Shown: positions 52,014 through 62,040, numbered from the stretch's first letter. The stretch is 64,000 nt of DNA from UBA6136 sp044350805 (GCA_044350805.1 JBILGU010000013.1:14327-78326), one strand, 5' to 3'. Notes: generated by a model not told the origin, from the letters alone. Translations and numbers: made by a program.

Positions 52014-54178
52014 GGTGCTTTGGGCTGAGATTCGGTCGCTACAGGGAGGGTGATGACAAAGCTTGCGCCATTATGGTAATGGCTGTCTAGCCTGATCTTC
52101 CCTCCAAATTCCTCAACAATGCGTTTAACGATGGCAAGTCCCAGCCCAGTCCCCTTTGATTTAGTCGTGACATAGGGCTCAAAAATGCGGCTGGATTGCT
52201 CGGCGGGTATGCCGGGCCCATTGTCGGAAATGCGAACCTCAACCTGGTCACTGTCGACATTCTGAATCCCTCGGACACCCAGAATCACCTTTCCTGCGTG
52301 GCCTTGAGGCATCGCCTCTTGCGCATTTTTGATGAGATTGTGGACAACCTGCCGCAATTTGACAGGGTCTGCCAGAATGAGGGGAACAGCGTCCTGATGA
52401 GAAAATTCAAAGGCCAGGCCGGATGAGGGAGGGTAAAGCGCCACAATTTCTTCAAGAAGGGGCCCTATGGCAATAGGGCAGAGTTGCACAATCGTGGGCT
52501 TGGCATATTCGGCAAAGGCATTCACCATGCTTTTCATGGCTTCGACCTGTTGAACGATGGTTCGGGTGGATTTCTCGAGCATTTCAAGATCACTGTCGAT
52601 TAGCACCTTAGAAAGCTTGTGGCGGAGTCGCTCGGCGGAGAGCTGGATTGGTGTCAGGGGGTTCTTGATTTCATGGGCAAGTCGTCGAGCAACCTCACTC
52701 CATGCTGAATTGCGCTGCGCCTGAATCAGCGCAGTGACATCATCAATGACAAGGACATGTCCCCGCCCTTCATTGCTGACTCCCTCGATGGTCGTTCCGC
52801 GACAAAATAATTCCTGACGCCCCCCAGGGCCCTGAAGCCCCACTTCCAGCGTCCAGGTCTTTTTATCGCCCTCAATGTGAGGGCCAACAGCATCCATCAG
52901 TTCAGCAATGTGAGGGTAGGCGCCGGACAAAACGGCGAGCGGCCACCCGAGGTATTGCGAAAAGTCGGCATGAAGGATTGTGTTCGCAGCCTGATTGGCC
53001 GTCAGCACGGTGCCTTTTGAATCCAGGCTAAGTACAGCAGAAGAGAGGCTCGCAAGAAGCGTTTCAAGGTATGTGTGTTGGGCCTGAAGTTCCCGCTGGG
53101 ATCTTTCTGCCTGATCACGTGACTGGGCAATCTTACTCGTCATGGTATTGAAGGATTCCACGAGGAATCCCAATTCACCGCGATCTTTGACGGGTAGCCG
53201 CTTCTCGTAATCGCCTTCGGCAATTGATCGGGTGCCGATTGCCAGCAACCGGACCGGTTCGACAATTCTTCGAATGCTCAGGAATGCAGACCAAACCGCG
53301 GCCAGCAGGCTAAGAAGCAGAATCAGGGAGAGGGTCAGCGAGAAGGTGAACTTCAGTGAGCCCCGAAGGAAGGTCATTTCCTTGTAGTGAAGGTAGGCAG
53401 ACTCCACGGTATCGGTCAGCTGAGCAAGGTGGCTCGGAATCGGATAGATAGCCTGAAGGTAGAGTGAATCTTCACCGATGATCGGGGCGACAGCCCGAAT
53501 CTGAAGTCCTCCGGCCCCGACGCCTTCGAGACCCACATAGGGTTTTCCCCTTCGGACCTGAATCATCACGTTGATATCAGGAAGCGCAGGAACGAATGAC
53601 TCTGTGTGAGTGCCACTGTAGGAAATGACATGCCCTTGTCGGGTAAAGAGCGTGAGTTCGGCATCCTCGAGTTCGTTAAGCTCATTGAGGCGGACCCCCA
53701 TGAGCGAAACGGGTGAGGTGGCCAGCTTCTCTGCGGTTTGCTCGAGCTCCTTGCTGACGTTGCGCATGCGCTCATCCAGAGCCGTCTGTCCAAGCTCCAG
53801 CGCATCCTCCATGGCATGGTCAATCTTGACGTCAAACCAGCTATCTATGCTTCGATCCAGGAACTGCATGGAATAAAAGAAAACGATTGCGGCCGGAGCC
53901 ATCGTCAGTAAGCTGAACAGGAAGATCATCCGCGAGGTCAGATTCGACCCGGCGGCTTTTCGTCGCAGTTCCCGAATCAGCCAGTAAATATTGACGCCAA
54001 CCAAGGTCAGAAGAAGGAGGCCCGCTAGGGCATTGGTCAGAACGAGCGTCGAGTAGAGTTCACCCAGGGCCGAAGCATCCTGAGTAGCCGAACTCATCAG
54101 ATGCAGTGATCCGAGGATGGCCAGGAACAGCAGGATAATGCTGAGCGTCAGAGGGGGTCTTAGTGAGCGATTGGCCAT
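52010..54178 (-). CDS. ntrY: NtrY-family sensor histidine kinase, 722 aa
   Basis: Membrane sensor kinase partner of NtrX. N-terminal transmembrane helices (about 12-30, 42-68 and 85-107) precede a periplasmic region; another helix (about 275-305) leads to a HAMP-type segment. A PAS-like domain follows (TYLETLLASLSSAVLSLDSKG). The kinase core has the phosphorylated His in RRLAHEIKNPLTPIQLSAER and the ATP lid in ISDNGPGIP and GTGLGLAIVKRIVEEFGG. It overlaps DUF4390 by 19 bp. The signal is unknown; nitrogen or redox signals are usual for NtrYX. Confidence 0.9.
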   Translation of the reverse strand: MANRSLRPPLTLSIILLFLAILGSLHLMSSATQDASALGELYSTLVLTNALAGLLLLTLVGVNIYWLIRELRRKAAGSNLTSRMIFLFSLLTMAPAAIVFFYSMQFLDRSIDSWFDVKIDHAMEDALELGQTALDERMRNVSKELEQTAEKLATSPVSLMGVRLNELNELEDAELTLFTRQGHVISYSGTHTESFVPALPDINVMIQVRRGKPYVGLEGVGAGGLQIRAVAPIIGEDSLYLQAIYPIPSHLAQLTDTVESAYLHYKEMTFLRGSLKFTFSLTLSLILLLSLLAAVWSAFLSIRRIVEPVRLLAIGTRSIAEGDYEKRLPVKDRGELGFLVESFNTMTSKIAQSRDQAERSQRELQAQHTYLETLLASLSSAVLSLDSKGTVLTANQAANTILHADFSQYLGWPLAVLSGAYPHIAELMDAVGPHIEGDKKTWTLEVGLQGPGGRQELFCRGTTIEGVSNEGRGHVLVIDDVTALIQAQRNSAWSEVARRLAHEIKNPLTPIQLSAERLRHKLSKVLIDSDLEMLEKSTRTIVQQVEAMKSMVNAFAEYAKPTIVQLCPIAIGPLLEEIVALYPPSSGLAFEFSHQDAVPLILADPVKLRQVVHNLIKNAQEAMPQGHAGKVILGVRGIQNVDSDQVEVRISDNGPGIPAEQSSRIFEPYVTTKSKGTGLGLAIVKRIVEEFGGKIRLDSHYHNGASFVITLPVATESQPKAP

Positions 54179-54744
54179 CGGTACGGCGGAGTATCCATAG
54201 TCCAGTCGGGAGATAAATAGGCTACCAGCCTGAGTGGCAAGGGTAGGGATTCCACGTCAAAGTCAAAGCTCAAGGTTGCTTCGCGCTGCTCATCCTCATC
54301 AAAGGGCGGCAGGACAGGAATACTCCATCCGCGAAGATGGCTCAAAGTGTCGAGAACGCTTGTAAGGCTGGCATAGTGGAGAACGGCCCCACTGCGAAGG
54401 TCAGAGACCTGAAAGGATTTCGCTAAAGGCTGATACCTAAGCTGAATCATTCGCTCATCCTGAACCAAGTTCTCCGGCCATCCCCATGACCTCAGTCGAT
54501 CAATACGAAGCTTGACTCGAAAGGTCAAGGGAATGCCTTCATCCAGGGCACGAAGGGCCACAGGCGGGAAGCGATATTCAATGTCCGCAGTAACGATCTG
54601 AAGGTTGTCCTTGATATCCAGTTGGGCTCGCTGAATGAAAATCCCTGGTTCTGAAGCCTTGACAGATGCAGGGGAGCTGGCGAGGAACGCCAGAGCCAAT
54701 GTGGCGAGTTGCCATTTAGCCTTGGTTTTTTTCAAGTCGGGCAT
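54160..54744 (-). CDS. DUF4390 family exported protein, 194 aa
   Basis: Starts with a basic stretch and a signal-like hydrophobic segment (WQLATLALAFLASSPASVKA), then the DUF4390 body (GIFIQRAQLDIKDN, ALRALDEGIPLTFRVKL, LRYQPLAKSFQVSD). The family is regularly found between rsmB and ntrY. I use the ATG at 54744; an in-frame ATG at 54855 lies well inside rsmB. It overlaps rsmB by 29 bp and ntrY by 19 bp. Function unknown, possibly part of the NtrYX signalling path. Confidence 0.8.
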   Translation of the reverse strand: MPDLKKTKAKWQLATLALAFLASSPASVKASEPGIFIQRAQLDIKDNLQIVTADIEYRFPPVALRALDEGIPLTFRVKLRIDRLRSWGWPENLVQDERMIQLRYQPLAKSFQVSDLRSGAVLHYASLTSVLDTLSHLRGWSIPVLPPFDEDEQREATLSFDFDVESLPLPLRLVAYLSPDWTMDTPPYRWPIAH

Positions 54745-56008
54745 AAAAAAAACCATCCATACCATCGACTCCCGGCAGGATTTGCCGTCCATGCGGCTCT
54801 GCAAGTCCGAACCAGTTAGGGAGAAGCTTTTCACTGGCGTCAGGGTGGGAAGCAAGAAACCCTGAGATCACTTCAGAATTCTCCTGACGAAGAACTGAGC
54901 AGGTAGCGTAAACAAGTGTTCCCCCCGGCGTCAGAAGGGCCCATGCGGCCTCCAGAATGGATCGTTGTGTCTCGGCAAGTCGAGCAATATCCTGAGGCTT
55001 TCGAAGCACTTTAATATCGGGATGGCGGCGGATCACGCCAGTGGCCGAGCAGGGAGCATCGACAAGAATGCGGTCAAACGGCTTTCCATCCCACCAGAGT
55101 TCAGGATGTTTTGCATCACCCGTCACCAGCGTTGCTGAAAGACCTCCTCGGGTCAGGTTCGACTGGACTCGTTCAAGGCGGCTGGCATCCACATCCAATG
55201 CGACAACTTCAGCAAGTTCGCCACAGGTCTCCAGAATATGGCAAGTCTTGCCCCCCGGCGCAGCACAAAGATCCAGAACCCGTTGACCCGGCGCAAGATC
55301 CAAGAGTGTTGCTGCGATTTGAGCGGCTGCATCCTGCACGGAGAGCTCTCCGGATTTAAATCCGGGAATCATTTCGGTAGAGGTTGCTTCTTCCAGCACG
55401 ATCGCTGTGGGAACATGTTCCAGAGAGAAAGACGTCATGCCGGCGTCTCGCATGCGCTGCTGGAATTGCTCGCGTGACCCTTTGTTCAGGTTGGCCCGCA
55501 AAGTGAGGGGAGGGTGAGCATTGTTGGCCTGCAAGATGTTTTCGACCTGATCTGGCCAGTCGCGCCGAATCTTGTCGTAAAGCCATTGCGGATGGGCCAA
55601 GGCGCTAGTGGGGGAGGTATCGAGTTGCGCCTCCAGTTCCTCGCGATTCCTTTGATAGTTGCGCAGGATGGCGTTGATCAAGGGCTTTGCCCAAGCGTCA
55701 TATTGAACGGCCTCGACCGTCTCGGATACGGCTGCATGGGGTGCAACACGCATGTGACCGATCTGGTAAAAGCCGATCAAGGCGATCATCCGAATGCGGT
55801 CATCTTTGATCGGTTTGCGGGTTAGTAGGCCGAGTAGGGGGTTCAGGCGCCAGTACCAGCGCAGGACCCCATAGCAGACAGCCTGGATAAATGTTCTGTC
55901 CTTGGAGGAAAACTCGTTAGCGAATGCTTGCTCCAGTGCGCTCGTCAAAGAGCGACCTTCGCGGACAACTTCAACCAGGATATCCGCCGCTGCGGCACGA
56001 GTATTCAA
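54716..56008 (-). CDS. rsmB: 16S rRNA m5C967 methyltransferase, 430 aa
   Basis: S-adenosylmethionine-dependent methyltransferase (Sun/RsmB). The N-terminal NusB-like RNA-binding domain is followed by the Rossmann methyltransferase core: LDLCAAPGGKTCHILE binds SAM. Two catalytic cysteines are in VDAPCSATGVIRRHPDIK and VYATCSVLRQENSEV. Length matches E. coli RsmB. It overlaps fmt by 4 bp (ATGA) in the def-fmt-rsmB operon. Confidence 0.95.
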   Translation of the reverse strand: MNTRAAAADILVEVVREGRSLTSALEQAFANEFSSKDRTFIQAVCYGVLRWYWRLNPLLGLLTRKPIKDDRIRMIALIGFYQIGHMRVAPHAAVSETVEAVQYDAWAKPLINAILRNYQRNREELEAQLDTSPTSALAHPQWLYDKIRRDWPDQVENILQANNAHPPLTLRANLNKGSREQFQQRMRDAGMTSFSLEHVPTAIVLEEATSTEMIPGFKSGELSVQDAAAQIAATLLDLAPGQRVLDLCAAPGGKTCHILETCGELAEVVALDVDASRLERVQSNLTRGGLSATLVTGDAKHPELWWDGKPFDRILVDAPCSATGVIRRHPDIKVLRKPQDIARLAETQRSILEAAWALLTPGGTLVYATCSVLRQENSEVISGFLASHPDASEKLLPNWFGLAEPHGRQILPGVDGMDGFFYARLEKNQG

Positions 56009-56934
56009 GTGCCCCCCAGAGGGGTGGGTAGCCCGGGTCGTGTATTGGTGAAATCACGGGCGCTGATCCGTCGTCCCCCAGGTAACTGAAGCTCGAGAAT
56101 CTTCAAGGATCCTTGGCCGGTCGAGATCAGAAGATCGTTTCCATGCATATGCAGGATGCCGGGCGGGTGATCAGAAGGCTCGCTTGTGGCGTCTGCTCGC
56201 CAGATCCTCAGCGGATTTCCCTGATAGCGTGTTTCAGCGACGGGCCAGGCATTAAACGCACGAACCCTTCGGGCAAGCGATTCAGCGGGCTGGGTGAAGT
56301 CCAGAAGTCCTTCCTCCTTGCTGATCTTTGCGGCATAAGTGACCTTCGCCTCATCCTGTAACTCAGCCCGAACGTTACCGCCATCAATGGCCGGGAGAGA
56401 CTTCATCAGTGTTTCAGCACCGATCACTGACAAGCGATCATGCAGTTCGCTGGCTGTTTCGTCCAGACCGATCGGTGTTGTGGCCTTGAGTATCATCGGG
56501 CCCGCATCGAGCTTGGGCTCGATATACATGATGGTCACCCCAGTCTCCCTATCGCCCTCGAGAATAGAGCGTTGGATCGGCGCCGCCCCTCGCCAGCGAG
56601 GAAGCAGAGAGGCGTGGATGTTGATGCATCCTTTCGGCGGAATATCAATGACATCCTTGGGCAGGATTAGGCCATAGGCGACAACCACCATGAGATCCGG
56701 CGCGAGAGATCGAAGTTGTTCGATGGCACCATCTACCTTGAAGGATAACGGCTGGTAGACCGGAATACCGGCCGCTTCGGCGAGACACTTCACTGGTGTT
56801 CCAGTGACCTTGCGGCCCCGCCCCTGAGGGCGATCCGGTTGAGTGTACGCTGCAATCACCTCGTGCCCCGATGCGATCAGTGCTTTGAGGGGCGGGACTG
56901 CGAATTCGGGAGTACCGGCGAAAACAATCCTCAC
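56005..56934 (-). CDS. fmt: Methionyl-tRNA formyltransferase, 309 aa
   Basis: It formylates initiator Met-tRNA. It begins MRIVFAGTPEFAVPPLKALI. The formyl-folate site is CINIHASLLPRWRGAAPIQRS (with Asn-x-His and the SLLPxxRG motif). The C-terminal tRNA-binding domain starts near VRAFNAWP. Length is the usual one. It overlaps def by 4 bp and rsmB by 4 bp. Confidence 0.96.
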   Translation of the reverse strand: MRIVFAGTPEFAVPPLKALIASGHEVIAAYTQPDRPQGRGRKVTGTPVKCLAEAAGIPVYQPLSFKVDGAIEQLRSLAPDLMVVVAYGLILPKDVIDIPPKGCINIHASLLPRWRGAAPIQRSILEGDRETGVTIMYIEPKLDAGPMILKATTPIGLDETASELHDRLSVIGAETLMKSLPAIDGGNVRAELQDEAKVTYAAKISKEEGLLDFTQPAESLARRVRAFNAWPVAETRYQGNPLRIWRADATSEPSDHPPGILHMHGNDLLISTGQGSLKILELQLPGGRRISARDFTNTRPGLPTPLGGT

Positions 56935-57467
56935 GATAGGCGGCCTTTATCGGCGCCAGAGGGGCTGGTTCGGCCGCGTTGTTCCTTCTTGACCTTTCTG
57001 CGCGCCAACTGACGCTTGAGTGGAGAGAGATAGTCCACAAAGAGCTTTCCTTCCAGGTGGTCCATCTCGTGCTGGATGCAAACGGCGAGTAGCCCATTGG
57101 CCTCGAGTGTGATGGGTTGACCTTCACGATCAAGTCCGCGGACTTCCACGGATTCGGCCCGGGTGACTTTTTCATAGAATCCAGGGACAGAGAGGCAACC
57201 CTCTTCGGATTCCTCAGTGCCGGCTTTCTTCACCAATTCAGGGTTGATGAGGACCAACGGCTCATCCTTATTCTCGGATAGATCCATCACAAGGATCCGA
57301 AGCTGAACATTGACCTGAGTGGCCGCAAGACCGATACCAGGGGCTGCATACATGGTCTCCAGCATATCATCGACTAGCTGAGTGATCTCCGGTGTCACCG
57401 CTTCAACGGGGTGGGCTTTTTTTCGGAGCCGTTCGTCGGGAAATTCAAGGATAGGAAGAAGTGCCAT
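56931..57467 (-). CDS. def: Peptide deformylase, 178 aa
   Basis: Metallohydrolase that removes the N-formyl group from new proteins. The three family motifs are complete: GIGLAATQV, EEGCLSVPG and QHEMDHLEGKLF (metal ligands Cys and two His). The C-terminus is extended and basic (RQLARRKVKKEQRGR). It is the first gene of the def-fmt-rsmB-DUF4390-ntrYX run, all on the minus strand with overlapping ends. Confidence 0.96.
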   Translation of the reverse strand: MALLPILEFPDERLRKKAHPVEAVTPEITQLVDDMLETMYAAPGIGLAATQVNVQLRILVMDLSENKDEPLVLINPELVKKAGTEESEEGCLSVPGFYEKVTRAESVEVRGLDREGQPITLEANGLLAVCIQHEMDHLEGKLFVDYLSPLKRQLARRKVKKEQRGRTSPSGADKGRLS

Positions 57468-57757
57468 TCGGAATCATTAACTACTTGTTGATCCTTGCAT
57501 TTTAGCGAAAAGACGCAGGGCTCGATACTGAATCCTTATGCACTTCACTGGGGATGAGTCGGGGGAGTAATGAATTAAATCGATTGCACAACCGGGGGCG
57601 TGTGTGGATACTTCACGCCTAGTCTTCCTCGAAAGCCGTCGCTTGAACTGTCTGTTGACAGAGAGTATCAAGTGCCTCGAACAGACGCGGATCGGGTTCC
57701 AATGACCCATTTCGAAGCGCAATTTCCCCGGACACAGACTTCCACGACTCGCGATCA
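57468..57757. other. Def-smg intergenic region lacking the usual lysM-dprA genes
   Basis: 290 bp with no supported gene. In many gammaproteobacteria a LysM protein gene and dprA lie between def and smg. Here the two flanking genes are divergent and neither is present, and I see no obvious remnant in the six frames. A TTGACA occurs at 57654-57659, without a clear -10 at proper spacing. Confidence 0.5.
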
Positions 57758-58225
57758 ATGAAAGAAAACGTATTCGATGTCCTGATTTACCTCTTTGAGA
57801 AATTCATGGATGGCGAGGATGATGAAAGACCAGATACGGATGCCGTCAGAACCGATCTCATGGAAGCAGGTTTTCCGCCCGCCGAAATATCCAAGGCGCT
57901 GAATTGGCTCGATTCCTTGAGTCAGTTACCGGATATGAGTCAGGTCTCACTGCCCGCATTTCGAGTCTTTTCAGCCGCTGAGGAAGCCAAGCTGGATATC
58001 GAGGGCAGAGGGCTTTTGATGTTCCTCGAGCAGACAGGGATCTTGGTTCCGGAGAGCCGAGAACTGGTCATCGATCGGGTCATGGCCCTTGACGAGGACC
58101 ATTTGTCACTTGATAACCTAAAATGGATGATCCTGATGGTTCTATTTAGCCGGCCTGATGAGGATCTGGCATTTGCGCGTATGGAGCACCTTGTCTACGG
58201 TAGTCTTCCTGCAACCCTTCACTAG
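57758..58225 (+). CDS. smg: Smg family (DUF494) protein, 155 aa
   Basis: It starts MKENVFDVLIYLFEKFMDGE, the family's standard opening, and has the motif ISKALNWLDSL. The C-terminal segment LDNLKWMILMVLFSRPDED is also conserved in Smg. Function is not firmly established. It is located 52 bp before topA, the conserved smg-topA order. Confidence 0.93.
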   Translation: MKENVFDVLIYLFEKFMDGEDDERPDTDAVRTDLMEAGFPPAEISKALNWLDSLSQLPDMSQVSLPAFRVFSAAEEAKLDIEGRGLLMFLEQTGILVPESRELVIDRVMALDEDHLSLDNLKWMILMVLFSRPDEDLAFARMEHLVYGSLPATLH

Positions 58226-58277
58226 GATTGGACCGGCCTGAATGTAGGGCCAACTTTTCCTGTCTAACGAGTTATCG

Positions 58278-60590
58278 ATGGGCCAAAATCTCGTCATCGT
58301 CGAATCACCGGCCAAGGCCAAGACCATCGAAAAGTACCTGGGCAAGGACTTTCGTGTTCTGGCGTCCTATGGCCATGTGCGTGACCTTGTCCCCAAGGAG
58401 GGCGCGGTTGATCCTGAGCATGACTTTGCGATGCGTTATGAAATCATCGATCGCAATGAAAAGCATGTTTCCGAAATTGCCAAGGCTGCGAAGTCGGCCG
58501 ATGCCCTTTATCTCGCGACCGACCCTGATCGCGAGGGTGAGGCCATTTCATGGCACATCCATGAAATTCTCAAACAGAAGAAGCTGATTGGGAGCAAACC
58601 GGTTCATCGCGTGGTATTTCACGAAATCACCAAGCGAGCGGTCACCGAGGCGATTGAGAATCCAAAGGTGCTCTCGGAAGATCTGATCAACGCCCAGCAA
58701 GCACGTCGTGCCCTGGATTACTTGGTCGGTTTCAAACTTTCACCTTTGCTCTGGAAAAAAATTCGTCGCGGATTATCTGCTGGCCGAGTTCAGAGTCCTG
58801 CGCTTCGCATGATCGTTGAGCGCGAGATCGAAATTGAAAAATTTGAGCGCCGCGAATACTGGAGCGTGACAGCGGAGCTCACTGCAAAAGCTCAAGCCTT
58901 CAAGGCCAGATTGACCCATCTTCGAGGGGAAAAACTCGAGCAATTTAGCATCGTAGATGAGACCACCGCACTGGATGCGCAAAAGCTTTTAAAGCAAGCG
59001 GCTGCCGGAAGCCTGAGCGTCCAACGTGTGGAGGAAAAGGAACGCAAGCGCAATCCGGCAGCGCCTTTCACCACCTCGACTCTGCAACAGGAAGCCTCGC
59101 GAAAGCTCGGTTTCACAACACGACGGACCATGACCGTCGCGCAGCAGCTTTATGAAGGTATCGATCTGGGTGGGGAGACCGTGGGTCTCATTACCTACAT
59201 GCGAACTGATTCTGTATCCCTTGCGAATGAGGCAGTCGCCGAGCTTCGGGAATTGATAGCTAAACGTTTTGGTCCCCAAAGTGTTCCGGAGTCGCCGCCG
59301 GTCTACCGTACTAAAAGCAAAAATGCCCAAGAGGCACATGAAGCTGTAAGACCGACGTCTGCAATGCGGTCGCCCGAGGACGTGCGTGGCCATCTGAGCC
59401 CTGATCAATTCAAGCTCTATAGCCTGATCTGGAAGCGTGCAGTCGCATCGCAAATGATTCATGCGACGATCAATACAGTCGCCGTTGATCTGGTTTGTGG
59501 TTCCCACGGCGAGGGGATGTTCAGGGCGAACGGCTCGACAGTCGCAGTCCCAGGATTCATGAGCGTCTACCTTGAGGGCAAAGATGATGGCGGTCCTCAG
59601 GAAGAAGAGGAGGGATTCCTTCCTGGACTGTCTGAAGGGCAAAAAGTCGACCTTTTAGACGTTGTGCCTACCCAGCACTTCACCGAGCCACCTCCGCGCT
59701 ACACCGAAGCAAGTCTGGTCAAGACCCTCGAAGAGTACGGCATTGGTCGTCCTTCGACTTATGCTTCGATTATCTCGACGCTCCAGCAAAGGAAATACGT
59801 GGAGCTCGAGAGCAAGCGCTTTACTCCGACAGATGTCGGGCGAATCGTAAATAAATTCTTGACGGAGCATTTCACGCAGTACGTCGATTACAACTTTACG
59901 GCGCTGCTTGAGGATGATCTTGATGCCGTCTCGCGTGGCGAGAAGGACTGGGTGCCATTATTAAGGGATTTTTGGAGCCCCTTCATTCACCTCATCGGAG
60001 AAAAGGATGAGGGCCTCAAGCGCGCCGATGTAACGCATGAAGAGATGGATGAAGACTGCCCTGACTGTGGAAGCAAGCTTTCTATCCGTCTGGGCCGTAA
60101 TGGTCGTTTTGTGGGGTGTACGAATTACCCGACCTGTAAGTACACACGAAATCTGAATGATGATGGCCCGCAGGCACCCCCGGAAGTCGTTGAGGGACGC
60201 GAATGTCCCAAGTGCCAGTCCCCCTTGATCATCAAGACGGGCCGGTATGGGAAATTCATTGGGTGTAGTGGTTATCCGACATGCAAGTTCATTGAGCCGC
60301 TCGAAAAACCCGAGGACAGTGGCATTGAATGCCCTGAATGTCATAAGGAGACTCTCATTAAGCGAAAGTCTCGCTTTGGCAAGATCTTTTATTCGTGCTC
60401 TGGATATCCTTCCTGCAAGTATGCGGTCTGGAATCCGCCGATCCTTGAACCCTGTCCTTCTTGCCAGTGGCCCTTGTTGACGGTCAAGGTGACCAAGCGT
60501 CGTGGTGCCGAGAAAGTCTGTCCACAGAAGGAATGTGGCTACACCACACCTTGTGAGGGAGAGGTGAATGAAAGCGGTCAACCGGTGTAG
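58278..60590 (+). CDS. topA: DNA topoisomerase I (type IA), 770 aa
   Basis: It relaxes negatively supercoiled DNA. The N-terminal TOPRIM domain is NLVIVESPAKAKTIEKYLG with the acidic triad around TDPDREGEAISWH. The catalytic tyrosine is in GLITYMRTDSVSL. The C-terminus has four zinc-ribbon modules starting at CPDCGSKL, CPKCQSPL, CPECHKET and CPSCQWPL, each closed by a second cysteine pair; the last is slightly divergent (CPQKECGY). Length is near the norm. Confidence 0.96.
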   Translation: MGQNLVIVESPAKAKTIEKYLGKDFRVLASYGHVRDLVPKEGAVDPEHDFAMRYEIIDRNEKHVSEIAKAAKSADALYLATDPDREGEAISWHIHEILKQKKLIGSKPVHRVVFHEITKRAVTEAIENPKVLSEDLINAQQARRALDYLVGFKLSPLLWKKIRRGLSAGRVQSPALRMIVEREIEIEKFERREYWSVTAELTAKAQAFKARLTHLRGEKLEQFSIVDETTALDAQKLLKQAAAGSLSVQRVEEKERKRNPAAPFTTSTLQQEASRKLGFTTRRTMTVAQQLYEGIDLGGETVGLITYMRTDSVSLANEAVAELRELIAKRFGPQSVPESPPVYRTKSKNAQEAHEAVRPTSAMRSPEDVRGHLSPDQFKLYSLIWKRAVASQMIHATINTVAVDLVCGSHGEGMFRANGSTVAVPGFMSVYLEGKDDGGPQEEEEGFLPGLSEGQKVDLLDVVPTQHFTEPPPRYTEASLVKTLEEYGIGRPSTYASIISTLQQRKYVELESKRFTPTDVGRIVNKFLTEHFTQYVDYNFTALLEDDLDAVSRGEKDWVPLLRDFWSPFIHLIGEKDEGLKRADVTHEEMDEDCPDCGSKLSIRLGRNGRFVGCTNYPTCKYTRNLNDDGPQAPPEVVEGRECPKCQSPLIIKTGRYGKFIGCSGYPTCKFIEPLEKPEDSGIECPECHKETLIKRKSRFGKIFYSCSGYPSCKYAVWNPPILEPCPSCQWPLLTVKVTKRRGAEKVCPQKECGYTTPCEGEVNESGQPV

Positions 60591-60723
60591 TGTTTACGCT
60601 GATGACGCTATCTAGGCCGATGCCTTTTATCCCAATGACCTTAATAGCGCCCACGCTAACGGCATTTTCCTTATAATCCTAACGGTTGCCCCGAGAGGTA
60701 GCCGTCAATCCCCCCACAGCGTC

Positions 60724-61722
60724 ATGATCGCACCGGAAACATCCCCCAAACCGATTGATTTTGCCACGATCCGTCAAATGGTTGAGGCGGAAATGCACGG
60801 GGTCGACCAGCTCATTGTCAAGGAGTTGGAGTCAGACGTCGTTCTGATTAATCAAATCGGCCATTACATCGTCAATAGTGGCGGGAAGCGTTTAAGGCCC
60901 ATCCTCCTCTTGCTCGCAGCAAAGGCACTTAAATGTGAGGATGAAGACGCCATTACGCTTGCGGCGGTGGTCGAGTTCATCCATACGGCAACCCTGCTGC
61001 ATGATGATGTGGTTGATGAATCCACGCTAAGACGCGGACGGGATACGGCAAACTCCCTCTGGGGCAATTCAGCCAGTGTGCTGGTCGGTGATTATCTTTA
61101 TTCACGCTCTTTCGAGCTCATGGTTCGGGTGCAAAACCTGAGGATCATGGACATTCTTTCCCACACCACTACGGCGATTGCTGAAGGGGAAGTGCTCCAA
61201 CTCCTTAATTGCAATAACCCTGCAACCACTGAAGACCGTTATCTTGAGGTCATTTCACGCAAGACGGCCATTCTTTTTTCGGCTGCAGTTCAGCTGGCTG
61301 CAGTACTTGCAGGGTCAGCCACGAATGTTGAGGCCTCCCTTGCCAAGTATGGACTCCATCTGGGTATTGCCTTTCAGTTGATCGATGACGCTTTGGACTA
61401 CAGCTCGAAGCCGGAGGAGCTGGGTAAAAACCTCGGCGATGATCTGGCTGATGGAAAGCCGACATTGCCTCTTATTTATGCTTTGGCAAAAGGTAACGAT
61501 AGCCAACGACTCATCCTTCAAAAAGCCATTGAAGAGGGTGATAGAGATGCCTTCTTGAGTGTGTATCAGATCGTTCAGGAAACCGATGCAATCACTTACA
61601 CCATGCAACGCGCTTACGAAGAGGCAGACAAAGCCATTGCGGCGTTGAATGTGCTCGAAGACACAACCTTCCGTAAGGCCCTGACGGATCTCGCCCATTT
61701 CTCTGTGAACCGCAGTTACTGA
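60724..61722 (+). CDS. ispB: Octaprenyl diphosphate synthase, 332 aa
   Basis: Trans-polyprenyl synthase that makes the side chain of ubiquinone. The two Asp-rich motifs are HDDVVDES and QLIDDALDY. GGKRLRPILLLLAAKAL and DYLYSRSFELMV are typical of the family. Length matches E. coli IspB (323 aa). The chain length (C40) is inferred from homology, not proved. A TATAAT at 60672-60677 may be its -10 element. It is followed by tRNA-Pro with its own promoter. Confidence 0.92.
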   Translation: MIAPETSPKPIDFATIRQMVEAEMHGVDQLIVKELESDVVLINQIGHYIVNSGGKRLRPILLLLAAKALKCEDEDAITLAAVVEFIHTATLLHDDVVDESTLRRGRDTANSLWGNSASVLVGDYLYSRSFELMVRVQNLRIMDILSHTTTAIAEGEVLQLLNCNNPATTEDRYLEVISRKTAILFSAAVQLAAVLAGSATNVEASLAKYGLHLGIAFQLIDDALDYSSKPEELGKNLGDDLADGKPTLPLIYALAKGNDSQRLILQKAIEEGDRDAFLSVYQIVQETDAITYTMQRAYEEADKAIAALNVLEDTTFRKALTDLAHFSVNRSY

Positions 61723-61733
61723 CCTTCTTTCGA

Positions 61734-61762
61734 TTGAGTCTTAGTCTTGGCATGGCTATAAT
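61734..61762 (+). promoter_or_regulatory. Sigma-70 promoter for tRNA-Pro
   Basis: TTGAGT (61734-61739) and a perfect TATAAT (61757-61762) are 17 bp apart. Transcription would start near 61769, about 37 bp before the tRNA. Confidence 0.7.
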
Positions 61763-61805
61763 GAACGACTGGATAGGGGTTGCATGGCCTCTGCCGAACG
61801 CACAT

Positions 61806-61882
<77 letters not shown>

Positions 61883-61899
61883 AATTCCCGCAATAAATC

Positions 61900-61924
61900 A
61901 GCAGCTTACGTGGCTGCTTTTTTA
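61900..61924 (+). terminator. Rho-independent terminator after tRNA-Pro
   Basis: Stem AGCAGC (61900-61905) with GCTGCT (61913-61918), a 7-base loop and a run of T. It starts 18 nt after the tRNA. Confidence 0.75.
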
Positions 61925-62040
61925 TGTCTGTCGGAAAAGTAGTACACCTTTAGCCGTACTACAATTCTTTGGTTTACACGGTCGTTCCCAGTACCGTTTT
62001 CCAACTATACTCAACAGTAAATATCTGATTGGACTGGGTT

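Noticed and set aside
57477..57758. A 93-codon minus-strand frame between def and smg
   Set aside because: Low-complexity, Arg/Ser-rich translation with no ribosome binding site or similarity I can recognise.
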